Of a DNA stretch of 33,430 nucleotides, positions 1 to 7,578 are shown in pieces (position 1 is the stretch's first letter; every line of letters begins with the position of its first letter). Under the pieces are notes generated by a model. The model saw only the letters and a program-made list of their open reading frames with translations. It ran no database searches and was not told the origin of the DNA. The stretch covers positions 1 through 33,430 of the forward strand of contig JAIXMO010000106.1 in assembly GCA_025677825.1 (NCBI GenBank), written 5' to 3'. Source of the stretch: Helicostylum pulchrum (taxonomy: Eukaryota > Mucoromycota > Mucoromycetes > Mucorales > Mucoraceae). A program made the position numbers and the translations under genes.

Positions 1-84
1 GGGCGTGTTTTCAAATACATCTTGAAGAAAATCAGTAGAATTCCAGGGGATGTCACTGTTGTTATTGTTAGACATATTAGACAT
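1..84 (-). CDS. 5' end of an unidentified minus-strand gene (partial)
   Basis: An ATG at 84-82 on the minus strand opens a frame that stays open for 28 codons to the window edge. The peptide begins MSNMSNNNNSDIPWNSTDF and is rich in Asn and Ser. A second ATG lies three codons in. The gene would be divergent from the Tnp2-like gene starting at 530, with about 445 bp between the two start codons. Too little is present to name a family. The start is a guess based on the first ATG in an open frame. Confidence 0.4.
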   Translation of the reverse strand, partial: MSNMSNNNNSDIPWNSTDFLQDVFENTP

Positions 85-529
85 ATTATTTCTGCGTTTT
101 TAAAATAAATAAAAAAGAATTAGTTTTTTTTCTTCTTCTAAAGTGTCTCTTTATATTCAATTTTCAATACCTGTAAAGGATACATAGACAAATATGGAAT
201 TATTTCTTGTAGCTGCGCCGCCAAAAATAAAATAAAAAAAAGGCACCAGTAAAAAAATGCCTCAAGCCCTCTACCCAATCGAATTAGTATGTACTTGTCG
301 CGACATTTTTAATAATTTACCTTTTTTATATGCACAACGGCTCAGCATAAATATACTACGTTATATGAGCGGTTCTATTATTACTTTGAAATAAATTGCA
401 TGATATAATGTATCTACTGTTTCTAAAAAAAACTGCCAAGATTAATTTTCTATCTCAATTTTCGAATATAAAAGCAAAAAAAAATCTTACCTTACTTTCA
501 GATAATTTATCCATTATTTTTACTTAAAA
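85..529. promoter_or_regulatory. Divergent intergenic region with a TATA-like box
   Basis: No coding frame was found here. A TATAAAA box at 467-473 lies 57 nt before the ATG at 530, and a pyrimidine-rich stretch (TTACCTTACTTTCAG) follows it, so this is the likely core promoter of the 530 gene. Poly(A/T) runs at 105-135 and 225-245 face the minus-strand gene. Assignment is by position and motif only. Confidence 0.4.
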
Positions 530-3500
530 ATGTCTTCCTACACCAATCCAAATAAACGTACACGCGTATCCGGTCATAACATCGATTATGTTCGTCAGCT
601 TCTTTTCCAGCAGTCAATATCCTTTTCTGCGCCTTCCCCAGTCGCAAATACTGAAAGTGTCAACTCCATGGACGATTATGACTGTGGTGACTATCTTGAT
701 TTTAACGATGAATCAGATTTTCTAGAAAACGAAGGTAAACATTAATGGAAATGATACATAAATAATATGTAATATTCAATATTTTACTTACATAAACCGT
801 TATATATATGTATATTTAACAGAACCATTTAACTCTGAGCATATACTTGTTGACTCTACTACCGCGCCTGAAATGAACGATAATGATATTGACCAAGACG
901 AAATTCATTACAAAGTAAATATCCCCAAGTTTGTATTCACCAATATTGAAAGATATAGTGTCATGTTTGAAGAGGTATGTGATACATACAACATCAGTCG
1001 AGAAGGTTCAAGAGCATTGAGACATCTAATTAATATGATGCTTGCCGACGAGACCTTGGGTAAATATAGCTTTAAATTATTATATTGATTTTATCTTAGA
1101 CTAATGTTTTTTAAAAAATTACCTTATGCTTTCTGATAGACTCTGTTACTACCAAATTGTTGAGTCATGAAGCGTGTACCAGCCTTGTTAAGACTGTTAT
1201 ACCTTTACCCATGACAAGATCATATGATGTTTGCCACAATGGATGCTATTTGTATAGCCAAGAAGATGACCAACTTCTCAGTTGTCCTACATGCAACTCA
1301 TTAAGGTCTTCAGCAAAAAGCACTAAAATGGTGTCAATCGCTGATAAAGTTGCTGAAATGATGTCGTCAGACGAAGTACGTCAAAAAATAATAGATCGTC
1401 AGAAAGAAGTAATCGAAAATATAACAAGAAACAACGATACTTACGGTGATATCTTCGACGGGCAAATATTCAAGGATCTCTACAACAGCCAAGCTATAAA
1501 CACAGACCAAGATATAATAAATATATATTTGAAAATTGATGTTGACGGATTCACATCCTCAAGCTCCCATTCAAGTATGATTATGATTCACGCTGTCGTA
1601 CTAAACTTGGACAGTTCAGAAAGGTACACTAACAATAAGAAAAATTAAATTAATATGTTAGGAAAAAGTACTAACGAGTTAAATTATTTACCTTTTTTAA
1701 AGATATGCACGACATGCAACCTTTCAAATCGGTATACTTCCAGGATCTTCCAAGAGTGACTTCAGCTCTTACTTGAAACCAATTGTAAACGAGCTCAAAA
1801 CACTTTCAGAAAAAACCATCGTTATCCAAACAGGTACAGAATCTATAATACGCTGTAAGGTATATGCCCTTTTTGTAAATGGTGACGGAATTGAATGTAA
1901 TAGACTTATGAACTTCTCTGGCCATACTGGGTATGTATACATATATACTTAAAGAAGAAATAAATTAGTTAATCCTTTTTTTTTTTTGTATATTTAGTAC
2001 CTATGGCTGTAGATTTTGTTTAACAAAAGGTACGCAACGGACAGACGGTCCTCCTAATACTAGAAGAGCAGGGATGTACTTTGCCAATCGCACCGCCCCA
2101 TTGAGATCTAAAGAAAGTTTATTACTTGAGGATTCCAGCCCAATTTACGTAAGTTCTTAAAATAAAATAAAAGAAAAATACTTACAATGTTTCCCATTTT
2201 TTTAGAATGAACAGCCATATGGAATAAAAAAAGCAACCATCTTCGGATCTTTATCTACCTTTTCTGGGTCTTGTTTCTTTGGCTATGATGAGCTTCACGG
2301 AATTTCAAACGTTAGTAAATTGTTCTTTGATTTATTATCGAAACGCTACAACGACGGATTCAAGCATCACGGCAACGAATCTGCCTATCCATTTCAGTTA
2401 TCTAACAAACAATTTGAATGCATGAATGTTGGTATGGCAAAATCACGATTATTCATTCCAGCAGGTGCGTTTCAAGGTAGTTTTCATCCCGTAAATCCAT
2501 TGAATGTAAAAGGACTTTATCGTAGTGTTGACTGGTCTATTTGGCTGGTCAAAGTGGTGCCAGTTCTTGTTGTAAGTCTCTTTGAAGATCAATCCATTAA
2601 AACTGCCATCTTAGCTCTGACCAGAGCATGTGCTCTGTCATTACAATGGGAAATATCTAAAACCGAAATTGAAGAAATCAAATCGTAAGTATTAAAAAAT
2701 GAAAATTAAATTTAGGTTTGATGTTTTTTAACTTACTCTGATGAAACAATATAGATCGCTTGAAACTTGGTACCGTTATATTGATAGCCAAATTGCTTCC
2801 CAAGCTCTTTCAAATTCAATTTACAAGTCATCAATGCATCACCTGTTACATATCCCGCACATTATCGAACAATGCTCATCTTTAAGAAATATTAGTGTTA
2901 GAAGCATGGAGCGAGAAATTGGTAACTACAAAAAAAAGATGAAAGCAAGAGTCAACGTGGATGCCAATGCAATCAATGTGCTTGAAAGAATTACCAGATT
3001 CAAGTTTCTAGAAACGACAGATATGATCGATTTCTCTGTTTTGTATAATCGAAATCCAGAAAGCGCCAAGACGGGTTTTGTTTATCATCCAGCAACAAAA
3101 ATTGACAACTGTAAAGACTACCCCCAATTATGGGAACCATTTTCTTCTCCTGTGCTCCTCCCTGCTAACTATTCTGGTGAGTCTACTATAGAAGGTCTGA
3201 TTAGACTGGACAAGTTGATTTTTGCTTTAGGTGCGTACAAACGTCGTTACCTGGGTATAAGTAAAGGGCGCCCACTTGCTCTGAAATTAGATAAAACAAT
3301 AACACCTGCAGCAAAACTCTGGCTTGATTCCCATGTCCTTACTTCCGTTCTTTTTAAATCGAATTTGCCAGTAAGCTCTACAAAAAGAGGCGGAGAGTTT
3401 ATCATGTTTGAGTCAAACGTTAAAAAAAGGTACGTTTTATTTATATATGTTTTTTACTATTGTTGACGTTTCCATTTTTCTAATTATGATTACTAGGACG

Positions 3501-3872
3501 AATAACCGTTTACAATCTGTTCCAAACTGGTATGTGGGTAAACTGTTGTTCTTTTTCGAGTTCGACTTGGAAATTACAAAAACTAGTAGACGCCATGGAA
3601 GCTTTTATGCTCTTGTTGAAGTCATGAAGATTCATAAAACCGCTCTACATTCTACAGCTATTCCCATGGTACAACCTTTTAGTGAATCAGAGAGCAAAAA
3701 ATACGCAATATTAGACGCTGCTGATATTACCTCTGTAGTAGGATTAATTCAAAAAACAGAATTAAAAAATAATCAAGTTGAATCGTCAAACTGGTTCTAC
3801 GTAATCTCTCCCTCAACAGCTTTCCATTTAGACATGTCGACGAATGCAGGCAAGATTACCGACTTGTTGTAG
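530..3872 (+). CDS. Tnp2-family (CACTA/EnSpm-like) transposase gene, 8 exons, apparently intact
   Basis: Eight exons join in frame: 530-734, 823-1059, 1140-1623, 1703-1930, 1998-2148, 2206-2684, 2755-3429 and 3497-3872, giving 944 aa. All seven introns are 67-88 nt, with GT donors (GTAAGT, GTATGT, GTACGT types) and AG acceptors. Features seen: an acidic N-terminus; the cysteine block YDVCHNGCYLY...CPTC found before the catalytic region of Tnp2 proteins; a first acidic site in KIDVDGF; a second in VNGDGIECN, followed by TYGCRFC; and the YDELHGI block that matches the third catalytic region. The C-terminal part resembles DUF4218-type tails. In CACTA elements this family acts in the nucleus, cutting and joining transposon ends. 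No terminal inverted repeats were found around it, so it may be an immobile or domesticated copy. The family call rests on motif memory, not on a search. The stop codon is followed by a GTA microsatellite and AATAAA-like signals. Confidence 0.75.
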
Positions 3873-4578
3873 TTGTAGTAGTAGTAGTAGTTTTTTTTTT
3901 CTTTTAATAAAAAAAAGTTAATAAAAAAGTGTTTTGTTTCCAAAAAAAAAAAAAAGATGGCTTTATTTCCAAAAACCCTTTAACGTGACTTTCTATTTCT
4001 AGGGTGATGTCTATTATAATAAAGTTTCTTGGTGAAGGTCTCGATGTTTCAAATAATTTAATCAGTAGCGAGTTGCGGTTATTTTACTGCTGCGGTTAAT
4101 TGTGGTATTCATTTAGAATTAAGAAAAAGAAAATTAAAGTGGTTGTAATTAAAGAGTAATGGTGCATAAAAAAAAGCTCATATATATAGTATTTTGTCAA
4201 CCGGACTATTAAAATAACAATAACAAAAAGAAGCAAAAAAAACCAGTGATAAATTAATCACCAGTGCTGGACGAACGACTTTGTTCTTTTTTTTTTCGAG
4301 AAAGTTGTTCTTACTAGCATTTTTTTTTTTCATTTTGAGAAAAAAAAAAGTAAATCTGGGCTTAAAGTTCGGAAATTGAAAACTCAGTGATTATTTATTT
4401 TTCCACCTGCCAATTCTTAATCACCAGCGCTTCCCCAAGCACTCCAGTGCTTGCAGAAGCGCCAGTGATTAGCGATAAGCGCTTTATTTCGCCGTAGTGA
4501 ATATAATATTACCTATTTAGTATTTGGATCTGTATACTTCTTATCGACTATATAAATTTAATGAAGAAATATAGTGTA
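3873..4578. other. Non-coding stretch after the Tnp2-like gene
   Basis: No credible coding frame. It holds the likely 3' UTR and poly(A) signals of the upstream gene (a TAG/GTA microsatellite around 3870-3890, then AATAAAAAAAAG), long A and T runs (3942-3955, 4287-4297, 4321-4330), and a set of AATCACCAG(T/C)GCT motifs with a strong hairpin at 4419-4470, listed separately. The junction between the host locus and Gypsy C probably falls in or just after this stretch but could not be fixed. Confidence 0.5.
4419..4470. repeat. Long two-part hairpin
   Basis: The outer arms AATCACCAGCGCTTC and GAAGCGCCAGTGATT pair except for two adjacent central positions. Inside them AAGCACT and AGTGCTT pair perfectly around a CC loop. 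The motif AATCACCAGTGCTGG, close to the left arm, also occurs near 4254-4268. This could be the end of a small palindromic or MITE-type element, or a DNA cruciform. Confidence 0.6.
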
Positions 4579-4683
4579 ACAGTTTATTTCTTCAAGTGAT
4601 ACAATAACCTACAAACAGTTTATTGTACTGAAGTGGTACAATAATCTACAAACAGTTATTCTTCTAAAAAGTGATACAAGAAG
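4579..4683 (+). repeat. Three imperfect tandem repeats of about 36 nt
   Basis: Units start at 4579, 4615 and 4652. Each opens with ACAGTTTATT or ACAGTTATT and carries AAGTGATACA or AAGTGGTACA; the first two end in CTACAA. They lie about 130 nt upstream of a TATA box, in what is probably the promoter part (U3) of the 5' LTR of Gypsy C, where repeated activator sites are common. Confidence 0.6.
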
Positions 4684-4815
4684 CACTTTGTCTTCAAAGC
4701 TTATTTATTCATATTTTCCCACATTATATTCACTTATTTTCCTCACCATCAACTCACTTATTTTTCCCACCATCAATTAATGTTCCTTCAAATGTCTTAT
4801 TTATATTCTGAAAAG

Positions 4816-4824
4816 TATATATAA
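4816..4824 (+). promoter_or_regulatory. TATA box of the presumed Gypsy C 5' LTR
   Basis: TATATATAA lies about 100 nt before the first codons assigned to Gypsy C and is followed by AAATAAACAACAATC. By position it would drive Gypsy C transcription. No matching second LTR was found to confirm it. Confidence 0.4.
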
Positions 4825-4914
4825 GGACCTATAATTTCCATTAAATAAACAACAATCATTTCAAGTCTGATAATCTTTCTGTTTAATTTTTTATTTTTGA
4901 TATTTATTCTTTAA

Positions 4915-5050
4915 ATATCATACTTAGCTCCTTCTGGTAGTCAAGATAATGCCAACTATTTCCCCCTGTCTCCTGTATCTATTGATGATTGTATTATATC
5001 TCCTTCTGATTATGTTTATCTTAACAACCTGCAAAATTTTTCGCCTGCAT
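4915..5050 (+). pseudogene. Gypsy C polyprotein, first fragment (upstream of protease)
   Basis: An open frame runs from after a TAA at 4912-4914 to the Gypsy A insertion point and encodes a Ser/Pro/Asp-rich segment (APSGSQDNANYFPLSPVS...). It continues in the same frame at 12694 into the protease, so it belongs to the same protein. It has no ATG and no gag domain. A possible splice acceptor (TACTTAG before CTCCTTC, AG at 4926-4927) would allow a 5' exon further upstream, but no such exon was found. Confidence 0.55.
5046..5050. repeat. TSD of Gypsy A, left copy (TGCAT)
   Basis: TGCAT immediately before the left LTR is repeated at 12689-12693 immediately after the right LTR. Five bp is the usual Ty3/Gypsy duplication length. 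Confidence 0.9.
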
Positions 5051-5346
5051 TGTGATAAATAGTATCAAATTAAAATAATAAAAGAGACAACAGTAAATAA
5101 GATGAAACTTCTTATAGATCTTTATTGATTAAAATTACTTTTAAAAAACAAGAGAGGGAGCAAAAGGTTGCTCCTCTTAATATTCTTTTTATAGTCAAAG
5201 AACAACCAGGGTAACATGACTGTTGTTTAAGGTGGTACAAGTAAATGGCTAAAATGTTAATTAGTACAATGGTATTGAGGTGTTACGTGAGAACCTCAAT
5301 TATTTAAGGTACAGTCTCTTGCGTTAATTTATGGTAAAACACCACA
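5051..5346 (-). repeat. Gypsy A 3' LTR
   Basis: This 296-bp LTR matches 12393-12688 with one difference by eye. In element orientation it carries a TATA box (ACTATAAAAAGAA) and a polyadenylation-like AATCAATAAAG. A GAGGGAGCAA/TTGCTCCTC inverted repeat around 5154-5177 could fold. Confidence 0.9.
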
Positions 5347-5358
5347 TAGCCCCCCATC
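5347..5358 (-). other. Gypsy A polypurine tract
   Basis: On the minus strand GATGGGGGGCTA ends at the 3' LTR edge. This is the expected position of the plus-strand primer for reverse transcription. Confidence 0.75.
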
Positions 5359-5433
5359 AGCGAGAGATTACCGGTAAGGATGGGTAGAATAAGAATAAAT
5401 AGATGTATATTACAGATTGTAACATAATTATGT

Positions 5434-5437
<4 letters not shown>

Positions 5438-5473
<36 letters not shown>
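5438..5473 (-). repeat. 36-nt poly(A) (poly(T) on the plus strand) directly after the Gypsy A stop codon
   Basis: The run is continuous with the TAA stop of the integrase frame at 5472-5474 and lies inside the element, upstream of the polypurine tract. It is not at an insertion edge, so it is not the tail of a LINE or a processed gene. Confidence 0.85.
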
Positions 5474-5476
<3 letters not shown>

Positions 5477-6130
5477 CATTTTTAATGAAGCGAGGGCTTT
5501 TCCTAGTGGAAGTGCGCTTAGAGATTTTTATGGATTGTTTAAAGGCTTCGTCTTGAGAAGGAAGGACTGTTGAACATTTGCGTTTTTTAGACCTGGATGT
5601 TGGATTGTAATTGACAACATCTTCTTCTAATGGTATGGTATCAATTAATTTACTAATTGTGCTAGGTTTCGTTGTTTGTAAGTTTTTTGAGCTGGAAGGA
5701 GCATTAGTAATGACATTGGACTTTTTTGGTTTGTAATCAGTTCCAAGATGCTTCCAGTATTTACGAAGGCAATCAACATCATTGAAATGGTCTGTAGGTA
5801 ACCATTCGTCCCAGTCACTACTATAGTTTTTCCATCTGACTAGATATTCAATGTTTTTTGAGCTTCCTCTATGATTTAAAATAGCTTCAACTTCATAATT
5901 TTTTATTTCATTACCCTCATCATCCAGAGCAATGACTTCATCATGAGAAATAAGTTTTAATTCTATTGATGTATAGTTTCTAGGCATTATCATGCCAACT
6001 GTATCACGTAGGACATATGAGTTACCTTGAGTTTTTCGAACGACAGTATATGGACCAGTGTAGGAGGGAGATAATTGTCCACTCTTATCAATACGGACCA
6101 TAACGTGATCATTAGGCTTATAATCAACTA
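5472..6130 (-). pseudogene. Gypsy A polyprotein, C-terminal part: integrase tail and chromodomain
   Basis: This is the last part of the Gypsy A gag-pol frame, cut from the rest by E2. It joins in frame to the piece ending at 7571. It opens with an SH3-like integrase tail (YTGPYTVVRK) and then carries a chromodomain: the EVEAILNHRG strand, YLVRWKNY, DEWLPTDHF and the C-terminal helix CLRKYWKHL. The aromatic cage candidates (Tyr of YEVE, Trp and Tyr of RWKNY) are present. Chromodomains of this type steer integration toward modified histone H3. A basic tail follows. An ATG at 6099-6101 opens it, but this is not expected to act as a real start. Confidence 0.85.
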
Positions 6131-6138
6131 GAATATGC
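6131..6138. repeat. TSD of E2, left copy (GAATATGC)
   Basis: GAATATGC is repeated exactly at 7571-7578. Eight bp is the length expected for Merlin/IS1595 elements. Confidence 0.9.
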
Positions 6139-6272
6139 GGATGTATCCCAATATAACTCTCAGATTTATAAAAATGTATGAGATGGATAAAATTGAATTT
6201 TATTATTAAAATAAAATATTAGGTGGATTAATTTGTAAACAAGTAAAAACATAATTTTAAAATATTAGAATA

Positions 6273-7028
6273 ATGGAAAACCTTGGGGATTTAATAGAAC
6301 AAGAATACTTTTTAAAAAATATAAAGAGATGTTATATCATTAAAATAATTGAGAATTATAATATAGAAAAGTTAAATATAATATATAATAATGATATTAA
6401 ATCTTTTGAGATAAAATTTGAGAAAGACAATAATCCGTATTTTTTTAAGTATAAAGTTAAAAGAAGAAGAAATAAATCGTTAAAAAAACAAAATAAGAAA
6501 TCAAAAACATTACAAAATAATAAAAAAAATAGTCAAGAAATTAGTGAAATTAATGAAAATACTAAAAATATAAATAATGAAACTTTAGAAAACAATTTAA
6601 TTAATGATATTAATAATTGTGATGTTATAGACAATGAACCTATTAACACTATATCCGATATACCTATAGATTATTCTAAAATTACAGATTCTGTTGCTAC
6701 TAATTTAAATAATAATAGTGAGGATGTCAGTTTCAATGATTTATCAAACTCAAATACTAACACTTCTAAAATCATGACAAAAAGTAATAATAAATTTAAC
6801 ATAAAAAGAAATATAATTAATAAAATACAAGAATTACTAGAATTGATGAAATACAGTAATGATTTAATAATTGAAGTTTTTAGTATAGTAAACAATAATA
6901 ATCCTAAAATGGCTATTAAAAAGTTAAATAAATATAACAATAACTATAAACATGTTCTGGAAATACCTTCAAAAGCAACCAAAATTAATGATGAACTTAT
7001 AGAACTTATAGGTAATTTCAATATATAA
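6273..7028 (+). CDS. E2 ORF: unknown Asn/Lys/Ile-rich protein, possibly related to ORF2 of E1/E3
   Basis: A 251-aa frame with an ATG start lies 73 nt after a TAAAATTGAATTTT motif. It has no recognised domain. The N-terminal 65 residues look like a folded alpha/beta segment. A basic stretch follows (VKRRRNKSLKKQNKKSK), then a long low-complexity Asn/Ser/Asp region, then a C-terminal helical part. In that part INKIQELLELMKYSNDL can be aligned to INKLKDNLTKLKKNNDL of the 282-aa ORF2 of E1/E3. The resemblance is weak and needs a profile comparison. As the sole gene of a non-autonomous element it could be a transposition helper, a DNA-end-binding protein or a passenger. Function unknown. Confidence 0.7.
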   Translation: MENLGDLIEQEYFLKNIKRCYIIKIIENYNIEKLNIIYNNDIKSFEIKFEKDNNPYFFKYKVKRRRNKSLKKQNKKSKTLQNNKKNSQEISEINENTKNINNETLENNLINDINNCDVIDNEPINTISDIPIDYSKITDSVATNLNNNSEDVSFNDLSNSNTNTSKIMTKSNNKFNIKRNIINKIQELLELMKYSNDLIIEVFSIVNNNNPKMAIKKLNKYNNNYKHVLEIPSKATKINDELIELIGNFNI

Positions 7029-7156
7029 AACTTTGTACTAAAATGATTAAAATATTATAATAAGTGTATGGTATTATAATGTATTTCTATGAATAATGTT
7101 TTATGATTTTAAGAATTTTCTGTCAATTATAATGTTATATAACCAAAAAGTATATG
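7029..7156 (+). other. Non-coding part of E2
   Basis: AT-rich sequence between the E2 gene and the nested MITE-like insert. No ORF or RNA gene was seen. Confidence 0.5.
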
Positions 7157-7386
7157 GACGGATATCTAATAATAATCTATTTATATATATATGTGTGTCT
7201 AAACCCTAAATATAATGCAGCTTTTTTAATGATAAGGAAGTTTTTGATACATGTTAATGATCATTAATTATAATAGCCATTTTATTTTATAAAGGAGATA
7301 TTATAAATATAAAAATCGAGGATATATAAGATAAATAAATATATATACAAAAAAGAAAAAAGATGTAATGGTTGTAGATATCCCTC
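7157..7386. mobile_element. MITE-like insert (230 bp) with the same termini as element H
   Basis: It begins GACGGATATC and ends GATATCCCTC, a 10-bp inverted repeat with one mismatch. It is flanked by ATG at 7154-7156 and 7387-7389, a possible 3-bp TSD. The ends match those of the 250-bp repeats of element H (GA(A/C)GGATATC), while the interior does not. The likely reading is a small non-autonomous relative of H inserted into E2. Confidence 0.6.
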
Positions 7387-7570
7387 ATGCGTTTGAGATG
7401 GATAATATTGTAGATTCAAAAATATAATCAAGGAAGATAGTTTTTTGATATTAAAATAAGAGAATAAACAATAATTATATTAAGAAAATAAAATATATTC
7501 AAAAATATAATCAAAACAATTGCATGAGACGGATAATATAAAAACCTGAGACCTAAAATGATAATGACCC

Positions 7571-7578
7571 GAATATGC
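7571..7578. repeat. TSD of E2, right copy (GAATATGC)
   Basis: Matches 6131-6138. Confidence 0.9.

Larger units (their letters stand above)
6139..7570 (+). mobile_element. E2: transposase-less Merlin/IS1595-type element with one gene
   Basis: The left end GGATGTATCCCAATATAACT and the right end CCTAAAATGATAATGACCC match the ends of E1/E3 exactly (24 and 28 nt shared), and an 8-bp TSD flanks it. The interior is unrelated by eye, has no transposase and holds a 251-aa ORF plus a MITE-like insert at 7157-7386. It would need E1/E3-type transposase acting in trans. Without the MITE-like insert it is about 1.2 kb. Confidence 0.88.

Noticed and set aside
4579..4683. CRISPR array
   Set aside because: Three imperfect adjacent units without spacers, in a fungal retroelement promoter region.
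6671..6940. Minus-strand frame opposite the E2 gene (89 codons)
   Set aside because: Leu/Ile-rich antisense shadow of an Asn-rich gene.
7428..7570. The tail of the long minus-strand frame as part of the Gypsy A protein
   Set aside because: These codons are E2 DNA read by accident; the true continuation is at 6130.
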